A DNA stretch of 64,000 bases from Saccharum officinarum (taxonomy: Eukaryota; Streptophyta; Magnoliopsida; Poales; Poaceae): the NCBI GenBank assembly GCA_020631735.1, contig CM036221.1, positions 15,729,381 through 15,793,380 on the forward strand, read 5' to 3'. Positions 1 to 10,445 of the stretch are shown here, piece by piece. Under the pieces are notes generated by a model. It ran no database searches. It was not told the DNA's origin and saw only the letters and a program-made list of their open reading frames with translations. Positions within the stretch are counted from its first letter, which is position 1. Each line of letters starts with the position of its first letter. Both the position numbers and the translations under genes were made by a program.

Positions 1-481
1 ACATAAAGAGCAACTTACACCTCAACCATTCTCATACATATCTGGTGAATTCATCCATGAAAAATGAGATGTGCTAGAGTACTAGCATTCTAGCTACTCG
101 CACCCCAAGTCATGCCGAATCACGCAGTTACTTGGTCGCAGCATGATACTAGGTTTATCAATCCTATACTTGGCAAGTGTGGTTTGTAAAAGGGAGTGTT
201 CAAGAATCGCTACGAGCGAGACAGATGCAGCGGTCCTTAGCTCACCAAGTGAGTTATACCATTTAAGATCCCGTCTCACCATGATCCTTGGCAACTCAGA
301 GTGCATACTCCAGATTTAGAATGAGCTATGTCGGCATACTTGGTGACGATCTTTGGTGGAGCCTAGACTTTATGTTCGGTTAGGTGCAACAACTGTGCAC
401 TCGCTGAGAGGATTTGAGCCCTCCACAAGAAGTGATGGTTAGACGTGGGAGAATGTTGCCAATTGGCTAAGGACATATACG
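1..481. other. Intergenic sequence, no gene recognised
   Basis: Only short open frames without recognisable protein features are present. I see no RNA gene and no clear transposon end until the inverted-repeat element that follows. Confidence 0.5.
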
Positions 482-638
482 TAGTGGCGAAGCTAGAGCA
501 AATTAGAGGGTAGTGCAATTCTCTAGTAAATGTGAAAATTTAAGCTACAATTATGGTGAAAATTTGATTCCAATAGTAGTTTTTAAAATTTTTGTGGGTG
601 CATCTGCACCCACAACCATGAACATAGCTTCACCACTA
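482..638. mobile_element. Small inverted-repeat element (MITE-like)
   Basis: The segment opens with TAGTGGCGAAGCTA and closes with TAGCTTCACCACTA, which are inverted repeats with one mismatch. It is about 157 bp, AT-rich and non-coding. The GTGGCG-type end resembles hAT/Tip100-like ends elsewhere in the window. I could not find a convincing target-site duplication, so the superfamily is uncertain. Confidence 0.55.
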
Positions 639-699
639 CTACTAAGGACCGAGCTTTTTATACCTTATTGAAATGGGTGTAACATGATGTATTCTCAAG

Positions 700-808
<109 letters not shown>

Positions 809-839
809 AGCGGCCTGACTTATATTACATCTTGGGTTA

Positions 840-1131
840 CATGGGCGGATTCAAGGGTATTCCCTTGTATTCCTAGGAATACTCAACTATTTTGAGACAC
901 CTTTATATATATGTGTGTATATATGTATAATACACCATTTTGCAGCATTTTCATTTAGTTTAGCCCAAAATCTTAAGAGTTGGCTTGCTGAACAATTTGT
1001 TATTTGAGTATTCTGTAACTTTACTCATCGGTAACGTACTACTCTAAATTATATTTGAAGCCTATGGATTTAGGTTTTTTTTAATGATGTGGAAGTAGGA
1101 ATACCCAAGTTTTAAATCCTAGCCGCCACTG
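840..1131. mobile_element. Non-autonomous hAT (Tip100-like) element with 8-bp TSD
   Basis: The ends are CATGGGCGGATTC on the left and CCGCCACTG on the right (reverse complement CAGTGGCGG), so the termini are imperfect inverted repeats of the CAGNGGCGGA type known from Tip100-like hAT elements. TTGGGTTA occurs immediately before (832-839) and after (1132-1139), an exact 8-bp duplication, the size made by hAT transposases. Subterminal GGGTATTCC and GGAATACCC are also inverted. The element is 292 bp and encodes nothing. Confidence 0.82.
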
Positions 1132-1139
1132 TTGGGTTA

Positions 1140-2190
1140 CAAGAAGAAGAAACAAACTACAACAACCTTATTAGCCAAATGACCTTGGGAAGCAAGTATC
1201 TCTCGAATCTCGATACAACAACCACGGAACCAAAACTTACTACCTAAATAGAGAACCTATACAACGAATAAACAGAGTATATACGTGAAAAAACTACAAG
1301 GACGTATTGTATCGTAGTAACACGTACAAATGTGGATTTGCATTCCAACGATTGACGTACTACGAATAAACAGAGTATATGCGTGAAAAAAACTAGTAGA
1401 ACCTCGTTTTTTGTTATAAACAGTAGAACCTCGTTAGTTGAACATATAAAATAAAAAAAACTAGTCAAAGATCTTTTGCTTTGTGTGGAACATGCGTGGA
1501 TTAAATGTCCACGCACGTTGCAATGTCATTAGGGTGTTTCTGGTCCAGCAGCGGGCCACACTCGCTGCGTCGTTCGGTACGAGGTGGCTCCTCATCTTTG
1601 TCGTAAAATAGGATTTTGTGTAATTACAACCACGTTCAAGAAATGTGAGGGTGTGGGCTGTGGGTTTCGGTAATCATTGGAGGATTACTGTAACTTCATG
1701 ATTTTGTAACAAAACTTTCTACTCCTGCTTAATGAAAAATGTGCCGAGGCATGATCTCAAAAAAAAAAGATCTTTTGCTTCGGAAACAGAGACCGACCCC
1801 TTTGGTCCTTTTCATGGTGGCTCGTGGTGCCTGCCACGACGGTGACAGACAAGCCACACCGCCATCATCGGATGAGCATTCGTTCTGTGACGATGACAAG
1901 GCAAGCTTTGGCACACTAGGATAAGCTAGCTAGGGCGTACAAGTGGCGGAGGAGGAGAACCGAGGTGAGCCATCAGTTCCATGGAAAAGATCGAAAGCGA
2001 CGACAGAGAGGGACGGGAGGGTATGAGGAATAGGAACAAACAGCTAGCTACCACTACCACAAACTAGACTATTCCTGATGTTTTTTGTATTTCCTGACGG
2101 CCTGACAGTTCAGAGAAAACCGTCAGGAATGAGGTAAGACTCCTGTCGGCCAGTGAAAACCGTCAGGAATGGTCCATATATTTTCTGTCG
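1140..2190. other. Intergenic sequence with a short direct repeat
   Basis: No gene is recognised. A word of about 30 bases beginning ACGAATAAACAGAGTATA occurs at about 1264 and again at about 1362, roughly 98 bases apart. The stretch 2040-2175 contains the CACTA-like words listed separately. Confidence 0.5.
2074..2175. repeat. CACTA-like subterminal direct repeats (remnant)
   Basis: GAAAACCGTCAGGAATG occurs at 2115-2131 and 2155-2171, exactly 40 bases apart. Related words TTCCTGACGGCC and TCCTGTCGGCC lie beside them. Clustered short direct repeats with CCGTCAGGAA cores are typical of the subterminal regions of grass CACTA (En/Spm) elements. No complete CACTA terminus or transposase is visible, so this is at best a fragment. 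Confidence 0.35.
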
Positions 2191-4630
2191 GTTTTTTTTC
2201 GAAAGATATGTTACCGGCTTTCATTGATAAGTTGGAAGCATACGAATTACAAGTGGTTCAGCACGAGAAGCGCTCTACTTTGCATGGCGTTCACCAAACA
2301 GTGAAGGCCTTGCCACCCCTACCATACATGGTTTAGTTTACATGAAGATTGAAAACAACTGTAAAAGCAATTCGAGAAAGCTAAACCAGGTGCCCTAATG
2401 GCACAACTGCAACAGCTGGTAAGACATCTTGGAGTCCTTTGTTCCCCGCTCGGATCCACATCGTAGCTTCATCTTGGATGGCACTGAAAACTTGATCCAC
2501 TGATCTGCTGGATCTATTAAAAACGCGGTTGTTTCTTTCTCTCGAGATCTCCCATATGGTTAGCATAACCATCGATCGTATACCATTCTTTCTGGCTCTC
2601 GTGGTGTTGCTTCCCAGGTCAATGAACCACGTACCTAGGTCGATCACCTGGTTCCAGTTAGCTGGCCTTATCTATGTTGCCATGATCCACCTGCCCACCT
2701 TGTCCCATACTACTCTGGAGAAGCAACATTCCTGGAACAAGTGTGACACCGTCTCAAGATTTGTTTTGCAAAGGGGGCAGAAGTAGTCATTTGGCCATCC
2801 TCTAATCTGAAGTAGCGCTGCTGTCCAGATTCTGTTCTGAAGCATCAACCAAACGAAAGAAGCGGCATTTAGGAGGTGCTTTCGTTTTCCATGTGATCTC
2901 TGCTGTCGTTGATGTAGCCATTCCAAGGAATTGTATTCTGTATGCAGAGCTCGCCGTGTATTGACCATCCGGACTGTGTATCCAAGTAATTATGTCCTCC
3001 TGCATTGGCAACGGTACCACATTCCTTAGCTTTCCCCATAAGTCCACGAATTCCCTGATTAACCGTTCAGTCATGCTGTGATCAACATCTCTGATCCAAT
3101 TGTTTTTGGTCAGAGCCTCTTTGACAGTTCTCTTCTTTCTTTTACTATGTTCATATAAGGCTGGGAAGAGTGTTGCTGGCGCCTGTCCTTGCAGCCACCG
3201 GGAGGTCCAGAATGTTGCTTTTTCTCCATTCCCCAAGGTTACCTGTGTTGCGGCATTGAAAAGCGCTATGTCCATGTTGTCAACCGGCAGCTCCATGGCT
3301 CTCCATGGTCTTGGTCTTTCATCCCGGGAGTACCAAAGCCACCTGATTCTCAAGGCTCTACTAAACTTTTCCAGCTCAATGATCCCCAAACCACCGTATG
3401 GTGTTCGCTTGCACAGTCACCCAAGCGACTTTGCACTTCCCACCTGTGAGCTCTTTGTCACCTGCCCATAGAAATCTCCTCCTAGTTTTATCAATCTCCT
3501 TGAGGAAGTTTTTGGGTGCTTTAAAAACCATCAGCAGGTACACCTGCAACAAACTTAGCACTGAGCGGACCAGTTCCCGACGACCAGCCACATTGAGCAG
3601 CCGCCCTTGCCAACCTGCTACCTTCCCCTTGGATCTATCTTGGATGTACTGCAGATGCACCATCTTGAGACGATCCATAGTTAGTGGCAGGCCCAGGTAC
3701 TGTAGCGGGAAGGTCACTCTTGGCCCCGGGAAGTCGTGTAGCACGTCGTCCATATCAATTCCAGCACATCGAATCGGTGCAACGGTGCTGTTGTGCATAT
3801 TGATCTACAGCCCCGTGGCTTCACCGAAGGCCCACATGATGTCCATTATACAGGTAATGTCCTCCTTCCTTGGGTTGGTGAATATCACAGCATCATCAGC
3901 ATACATTGAGACTCGAAGGTTGGCTCGCCTACCCTTCAGCTTGGATTAGTAACCTTGTTGTGTCGCAATTTCGAAGATGTTGTTCAGGACGTCGATTGCC
4001 AAGATGAAGAGATAAGGCGAGAGGGGGTCTCCCTGCCTGAGCCCTCTCCGATGCTTGATGCCATTTCCTGGACAGCCATTCAGTAAGATAGCGGAGGAAG
4101 ATGTCCTCAGGATTATTGCTAGCCAATTCAGCCATCTCTGTGGGAAACCTCTTGCACGCAGCACCTCTAGTAGATACTTCCAAGATACTGAGTCAAAGGC
4201 CTTTGTTATGTCTAGTTTGATGAGAAAGCCGGCGTCCTTGTCCTATGGTAGTGTCTTGCCAAGCCCCTAACATATACAAAGTTGTTCTGTATAAAAGCAC
4301 TCTGCGAGGTGGAGATTAGTTTGTCTATGTAAGTAGACAATCTAATTGCAAGCACCTTTGTGAGTAGCTTGGCAAATGAATGGATGAGGCTGATTGGCGA
4401 GAAGTCCTTCGGTTCAAGCTCTGTTCATCCGGCTTATAATCCATCTTTTTCAGCTTGTTTTTCCAGCCGAAACAGTATTTTTCTCTCACAACAAATTAGC
4501 CAACAGTGTTTTTCAGCTGGCTTATCAGCACAGCCGAACGGGGCCTCAGTGGCAACCTCTACCTTTGGGATCAGCACAACTTGGGCGCAGTTGAGGTTTT
4601 CCATAGTTCCACAGTGCTGCAAAACACACA
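2191..4630 (-). pseudogene. Degenerate, 5'-truncated L1-like LINE (reverse transcriptase and zf-RVT)
   Basis: Read on the minus strand, the order is that of plant L1-like reverse transcriptases. First comes an LIPK motif near 4590, then FSPISLIHSFAKL near 4400, QGDPLSPYLF near 4020 and the catalytic YADD box at 3892-3903. PLQYLGLPL follows near 3700, then a CPLCKTNLETVSHLF zinc-binding (zf-RVT) region near 2750 and a C-terminal tail to about 2381. The reading frame changes several times and stops interrupt it, so it is dead. The minus-strand 3' end carries a short A run (seen as T at 2192-2199). No endonuclease or ORF1 is present, consistent with 5' truncation. A MITE at 4423-4544 is inserted within the RT. 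The 5' limit is approximate. Confidence 0.85.
4423..4544 (-). mobile_element. MITE nested in the LINE (same family as 12551-12668)
   Basis: The segment interrupts the LINE reverse transcriptase between VATE and PKDFSPISL. Its reverse complement closely matches 12551-12668: both begin GTTCGGCTGTGCTGATAAGCC and end GGATGAAC or GAATGAAC. Both also share an internal GTGAGAGAAAAATA stretch. The terminal repeats are short and imperfect and no sure target duplication was found, so the superfamily is left open. Confidence 0.7.
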
Positions 4631-4644
4631 GGAATACGTGTGCT

Positions 4645-5618
4645 CATCGGTATCTCTCATCCTCGATCGCCTCCAATCCGGCCGCGCGCGGCCGTCTCTC
4701 TCAACGTCGTGCCTCCCCGTCTGCGCGCTGCCGGGTCCATGCAGGCGACCGATCAGACGAGACCACCAGCCGGCGGCATTCATCAGGTCGCGCTCCCACG
4801 TGAAGCACCGCACGCCACGCACGCGCGTGCCGCGCCGGCCGTACCCTGCATGCGCTTGCTGCTTGGTAGCACTAGCTAGCACGTCGATGACGACGGCGAC
4901 TAACCAGCCCAGAGATGTTTCCGTTCTGTGTTGGGCAAGCGCGAGCCGTAGCTGCCTCTGCACGCAGCTGGTTCCTCGTCCCTGGTCGTCTCTCGGACAC
5001 GGTTGCAGGTACTAGTTCTTGGCTGGCTAGCCACACACGTCCAGCGAGCGCTGCTGCTGCGTGCGTGATAGATATCTTCCTATACCAGGTCACAGTCACG
5101 GTTGTGACGAAGCGAAACACTGCACTAGCTAGCGATCGACGACTGCTAGTAGTGATGGTCTGTGGCTGTCAGGACAAGTTGACGGGCACACGTTTGTGTT
5201 GATAGGGATCCGATTATTCTCATTACTAGTTTCCAGGTACTACGTCTGATGTGATAGACTGGTTCACCTTTTATTAATCACTGCTGGTAGCTTCAGCAGG
5301 CCGAGGGACAGAATTATGATGCTGGAGCCATCACACACGTACTTATGCACAGCTGCTAATCTAACACGTCCTCCTCTCTCGCTTCTCGATCACTGTATAA
5401 CTGGCCTGCAAAGTCGCAAGGCCTCGCGTCTTCCACGTCGCGGTTTATTTTCTAGCACAAGCCTAAACCACTCACGGCTCAGGGATGGATGAGTCATGAG
5501 TCGTCGTCCCGACTCCAATGTGACGCATTTCACCGCGTCCATCACTCCATCTCGCTCCATGTATGAAAGCACAGTCAGAAGGGCTAGCACGTGCTTGAAC
5601 ATGATGGATTGATCGACA
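4645..5618. other. Intergenic sequence, no gene recognised
   Basis: Part of it is GC-rich and rich in CTAGCTAG words. Open frames occur on both strands but none carries a recognisable domain or a convincing splice structure. It ends at the target duplication of the hAT-like element. Confidence 0.5.
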
Positions 5619-5626
5619 GGATGGCC

Positions 5627-6810
5627 CAGTGGCGGATCTAGGATTTTAACATAGGGTATGCCGTAAAAAAAATTCTTATACAATTCGGTAAACCATTTAC
5701 AATTCGATAAAACCATATTCTAATTTGGTAAAACCAACTACATTAAATAATATGATAAGCTTTAAATTAAAAAATTAAGCTAGAAATGATGACAAATCTC
5801 AATATAAATTGTTCAAATGAAATACAAATAATTCATAATATAGAATCGATCTGTTTGGAACTTTCGGTTAGAAAACTCACAAGTCACAGGATATGATGGA
5901 CTAATGACCAGATACTAATTATTGATCTGATGCAGTGATGCGGATGAATGAACTCACGAACTGGGAAAAAAATGACTCATACATAAATAAATAAAACTAT
6001 TTAAGTACACAAGTAAGAAGAAGAATAGAAGATTAATCTTAAACCTGTCTGCCGCTGTGCGTCTCAGTATCTCGCCGAGCGGCAGCCGGCCGAGACGATA
6101 ACGTTGCAGGCCCTCCGGCGTCGGGCTTCGCCGCGGCCGCGCCTCCGAGTCTGGCGAGTCGGCGACCGTCGTGGCCGCGTGGGCGGTGGGCGCGTGGGCG
6201 GTGGGCGCGTGGCGCCGTTCCGTGATGGCGTCGGCGTGACCGCGCGGATTCGACTCTGGGTGTGTTCACTTCGCGAAAAGTACGTGAAAAGTTACTGTAG
6301 CATCTTTCGTTGTTATTCGATAAAATTTGTTCAATTATGGACTAACTAGGCTCAAAAGATTCGTCCCGATATTTACAGACAAACTATGTAATTAATTATC
6401 TTTTTTACCTATATTTAATGCTTCATACATGCGTCGAAAGATTTGATGTGACGAGTGAAAGAGGAAATATTTTAGGTTGACATGGCAAGTCAACAAGGCC
6501 TCTGCCGCTTGCGAGTTGCGACGATCCAGCGGGATGGTTGCAGGCGGCGCGCGTGAGTCAATGCGTCATGCGTGGGACCGGTGGGGTTTCGAGCGAGGCG
6601 TAGCGGAGTAACTGCGCCGAGCGCCGTATGCGCGAGTTCGCGTGCCCGCACAGAGCCGAACAGCTGGGAGGCGTCGGGTACTCGGGCGTGTCTACCAGGT
6701 AAGCTTTTTTCTTTTTCTTTTTACATAAAAAAATTATATTCTGGTTCACTTACACCTGGACCCCAGGGTATGCCGCGGCCCACCCGGCATACCCTGTGGG
6801 TCCGCCCCTG
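5627..6810. mobile_element. Non-autonomous hAT (Tip100-like) element with 8-bp TSD
   Basis: The left end CAGTGGCGGA and right end TCCGCCCCTG (reverse complement CAGGGGCGGA) are terminal inverted repeats of the Tip100 type. AGGGTATGCC near the left end is mirrored by GGCATACCCT near the right end. GGATGGCC flanks it exactly on both sides (5619-5626 and 6811-6818), an 8-bp duplication expected of hAT. It is 1184 bp and encodes no transposase. The interior has a GC-rich part with tandem GTGGGCGGTGGGCGC units around 6178-6212 and a nested Tourist-like MITE. Confidence 0.87.
6258..6501. mobile_element. Tourist-like MITE nested in the hAT element
   Basis: It begins GGGTGTGTTCACTTCG and ends GTCAACAAGGCCT. 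Internal words (CTGTAGCATCTTTCG, GACTAACTAGGCTCAAAAGATTCGTC) are typical of grass PIF/Harbinger Tourist-like MITEs that start GGNNNTGTTTAGTT. The terminal repeats are degenerate and no clean 3-bp TWA duplication is visible. Confidence 0.6.
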
Positions 6811-6818
6811 GGATGGCC

Positions 6819-7831
6819 ACCACCATTGTCCATGCCACGTCTGCATGTTGTGCTATAGGAGAAGACCAAATTAAGAACGAAAGCAAGAATGGAAAACCAC
6901 CGAGTTCTCCACCGGGCAGTCTAGGTGCTAGCCAACGCTAAGAGTAACAAATATTCAAGCTCTTTCAACTCAAGAAACCCAAGCAAGAACACCGATTGCA
7001 CTCTTGGCTAACACTCAATCATCACTTCTTAGTTTCAATGGCTCTCCAAATGCTTCGCTGACCTCTTCTACAAGTGCTGGCAACAATAGAGCAGAAGAGC
7101 ACATTCAAATAAGCTAGAGTTAGCACTTATATAAAGGGTGAAGAGGCGGCTAGTCGTTCGACAAGGCTGGTACACACAATAATCACCGGATGATTTGCTT
7201 GCCCCAAAAGGCCAGCATAATCATACGGTGGCGCTGCTATGAGATTCCTATAACGGCTAGTTAGGAATATACCAGAATATTCCTCTCCATATGATACGCC
7301 GGTGGGTCACTAAGTCTAGCTTGGCCCACCAAATGATCCATCGAGGTTAGACAATCCTCTGCTGGAGCATATGGTGCACTCCAGTAACATGTCAGCAAGT
7401 TACAAGGTCAAGTTGAAGTTTCATCAAATAATCTGCTAAGGTCACGTAGTCCACTGAATCATATGTTGTACCATAGTGAACCTGCCAACTAGTCACTAAG
7501 TCTAGAGATTATATTGGCTTCTTCACCAGATGATCCATCGAGGTCACGAAGTGCTCCACTAAATCATACGATGCTCACATTGTTAGTGGTCTCTATCTAA
7601 AATAAAAGAATGTACCCTTTTATCCAAATCCAATTTGTAGAATCAACGGACGATCTACGAGGGTCAACCCTATTGTCTAGTGCATGCTGTGGCACTTGTT
7701 TTCATCATGTTCCAGTAAGTCAGATCTCTGCCAAACCAACTTCGTGTTTGAAATCTTTGACTTGAAACCTATTCAATGAGGCCATGTACCACCTTCAACA
7801 CGACTAAGAGTTAGCCACATCATTCATCAAA
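6819..7831. other. Intergenic sequence, possibly a degraded LTR fragment
   Basis: No gene is recognised. ATGATCCATCGAGGT occurs at 7333-7347 and 7530-7544, with related CCGGATGAT and CCAGATGAT words nearby. Such repeated words with CCGG and ATGATCC cores recall degenerate LTR tandem motifs of grass copia elements, but no LTR ends, primer-binding site or coding remnant is visible. Confidence 0.35.
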
Positions 7832-7836
7832 TGCTC

Positions 7837-8147
7837 TGTAAGACCCCACTAATGGGCCAATTTGGGCCAGTCTGATTGGGCTGGGCTGAATGGCCAAATT
7901 ACTGTAGTACAGAGGTGCCCTGGGGTACTGTAGCATCACGAACACTGTGGCTGCGCACGTTTAGTCCCATATCGGAACCTGAGAGGGAGTTGGACCACCT
8001 TAAAAGTCTGGACCTGGGAGGCTGTTAACTCTGAATCGATCTTTTTGTGCGAAGCAAGGACGAAAGCGCAAGAGAGTTACTTAGCAGGTGTGGCTCATTC
8101 AACGTGTAGAGTGTGCCTTAGCCGTCTTCCCGGATCAGGGCATTACA
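7837..8147 (+). repeat. 5' LTR of the TRIM
   Basis: Direct repeat of 8358-8671 with a few percent divergence. It begins TGTAAGACC and ends CATTACA. Confidence 0.87.
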
Positions 8148-8357
8148 AATGGTAATCAGAGCCAACTCTCGCGGTTTCACGGACGTATGGCTCGGGAGCT
8201 CGGATAGGTTGCGCATGGCTCTGCAAGAGCATGGCACTTGGGCTGGGGAGCTGAGAATACGGATGTGGCTAAGAGAGTCGATCCTGAACATTTGTCCTGA
8301 TTGGGTAAGCTGGTTCAATAGCTCAACGAGGACGTCAATTCCTCAAGGGTGGGTGTA

Positions 8358-8671
8358 TGTAAGACCCCACTAATAGGCCAATTTGGGCCGATCTGATTGG
8401 GCTGGGCCGAATGGCCAAATTACCGTAGTACAGAGGTGCCCCTAGGGGGTACTGTAGCATCACGAATACTGTAGCTACACGAGTTTAGTCCCATATCGGA
8501 ACCTGAGAGGGAGTTGGACCAGCTTAAAAGCCTAGACCTGGGAGGCTGTTAACTCTGGATCAATCTTTTTGCTCGAAGTGAGGACGAAAGCACAAGAGAG
8601 TTAATTAGCAGGTGTGGCTCATTCAACGTGTAGAGTGGGCCTTAGCCATCTTTCCGGGTCGGGGCGTTACA
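8358..8671 (+). repeat. 3' LTR of the TRIM
   Basis: Direct repeat of 7837-8147. It begins TGTAAGACC, ends GCGTTACA and is followed at once by the TGCTC target duplication. Confidence 0.87.
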
Positions 8672-8676
8672 TGCTC

Positions 8677-10153
8677 TCTCTCTTTTACTCTTTCAAGTAG
8701 CCTTAGACCTCCTTTGATATTCCGGCCAAATTAAAGAGAAACAAAGACCTATTACGCACTACTAAGCGAATGTAGCCACAACTGCAGCCTACATTCACTT
8801 CTAGAGTGAACTTAATCTTCACAAATGTCCTTTGCGACATACACTTCCATACAGCTATAATGGGCGACCCGACACGGGCTCAGCCAAGGCACGACCTGAT
8901 GGGGGTCAGGTCAGCATGACCCTATCATCTCATCATGTCATGCCGTGCCAGCCCATGGGCTGTGCCTACAGCCCAGGCACGACCCTACCATGGTTGAGCC
9001 GTGCCGAGACGGCTCGCTAGGCCCGATGCACCCCTACCCTATGCGCCTACACCTCACGGGGAAGAAGCCGCACGCTGCTGCCCCGGTGTCACCGGGATGC
9101 CGCATCGTGACCAAGCCCTACATCATCGTCCCACGCTGACTGGTGCCACACACCCTTGGGAGGGAGTCACGACGAGATGTGGGGAAGGGATGGAGGGGGG
9201 CGCCAGCCTTGGAGCATAGCTATGAAAGAAGGATGGGCGAGCGGCTGTGAGAGGAGAAGAGGAGGGGCAAACAATGGCTACTAGGAGTCGGAGAGGAGTC
9301 GGGCGGGTGGCGGCTATGAGAGTCGAATCAGAGTCGCATGCGATGGCGGCTGGGAGTTGGACTGGTTTGGGTCTAGGGTTTTGATGGGGCCGACACTCCG
9401 TGCCGAGACAGGAGCCTAGCTACGGCCCTAGAATCGGGTCGGGTCGGCACGGGCCAGATGGCCGCCATCATGTCGTGTCGTGCAGTGCATGGGCCGAGCC
9501 AAAACAACGGGACATGGGCCGTGCCGACGGTCCATGGGACTTATGGCCATCTATGCATACAACAAGTCTTGGGGCTAAGACATGTGGCCATTCATATTGT
9601 GACTAAGTCAAATACGTTTATTATCCCTATAAAACATAGGTTACTTATAATTATTTGTGTTAATCGATCATCGAGACGCTATAATCTTCACAACAGGATC
9701 TAGATACTTTTAGACTCGCATTATGGACTCCTTTTGCGGATTCCATCGATATGAACTACTTGGTCCGTATATATTATGTATGCCCTTATAATATATGATA
9801 GGAAAAGTAACAAACGAAATAAATTAAGGGTACCATCAATAATTTGCAAGACAGGACGCTGCTCCACGGATTGGAGACACGGAAATAACAATTCACATCG
9901 TGCGTTTTAACGAGTGGGTGGAAGCAAGCCTCCAATGCAATAAACATTCTTTATCTTTCAATAATCCACTACTGATGTGCTCCAGAGTCCAGACGACGTC
10001 CTACCATACCCTTGTGCCACCAGGTGCCGACGAGTGGAATCAGATATGCACCGTCAACCACGATAGCCAGATACGGTCAGGCGCGAAATTTCTGTGAAAC
10101 TTTCACGAACAAAAGTTGGTCGGCGCGTAGTAGGTTGTGTAGGCCTAACAGCA
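8677..10153. other. Intergenic sequence with a GC-rich inverted-word block
   Basis: No gene is recognised. Between about 8861 and 9540 the sequence is GC-rich and full of GGCACG, CCGTGCC, GACCCGAC and GGGTCGGGTCGG words. Those on the left (CACGGGCTCAGCC) are roughly mirrored on the right (GGCCGAGCC, GGCACGGGCC). This could be a degenerate non-autonomous DNA transposon, but I found no clear ends or target duplication. The rest is AT-rich and featureless. Confidence 0.35.
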
Positions 10154-10161
10154 CTGCCACT

Positions 10162-10437
10162 TATGGATGAAAACGGATCGGATACGGACGGATATCACTG
10201 ATATCGTATTTGTTTTCATATTTATGTCCGGATTCAGATTCGAATACGGATAGTATAAAAAATACCGGATAGGATACGATTGGATATAGACATCATAAAT
10301 ATGTGATTTAAATATTCGGATACGAATACGGTATCGGATGTTAAATATCCGGACTCGGATACGGACGGATTAAAACCCCTCCAAATGAATTCGGTCTCGA
10401 ATACGGTCGGAAAATATCCGTACCGTTTTCATCCCTG
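10162..10437. mobile_element. hAT (Ac-like) MITE with 8-bp TSD
   Basis: The left end TATGGATGAAAACGG and right end CCGTTTTCATCCCTG (reverse complement CAGGGATGAAAACGG) are inverted repeats of the Ac type. The left terminal bases are degenerate. CTGCCACT flanks it exactly at 10154-10161 and 10438-10445. The 276-bp interior is made of CGGATACGGA and ATCCGGA type words, the short subterminal repeats usual in hAT elements. It is non-coding. Confidence 0.85.
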
Positions 10438-10445
10438 CTGCCACT

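Larger units (their letters stand above)
7837..8671 (+). mobile_element. TRIM (terminal-repeat retrotransposon in miniature)
   Basis: Two direct repeats of 311 and 314 bp bracket a 210-bp interior. Each repeat starts TGTAAGACCCCACTAAT and ends TTACA, the TG...CA form of LTRs. Two bases after the left repeat is TGGTAATCAGAGCCA (8150-8164), matching the 3' end of initiator-Met tRNA apart from one inserted A, so it is a primer-binding site. A purine-rich AAGGGTGGGTG precedes the right repeat. TGCTC occurs at 7832-7836 and 8672-8676, the 5-bp duplication made by LTR-element integrase. There is no gag or pol, as in TRIMs, so mobilisation would need an autonomous partner. Confidence 0.88.

Noticed and set aside
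4571..5202. Overlapping frames on both strands at 4.6-5.2 kb as a host gene
   Set aside because: No domain, no splice structure and no codon pattern distinct from background GC-rich DNA.
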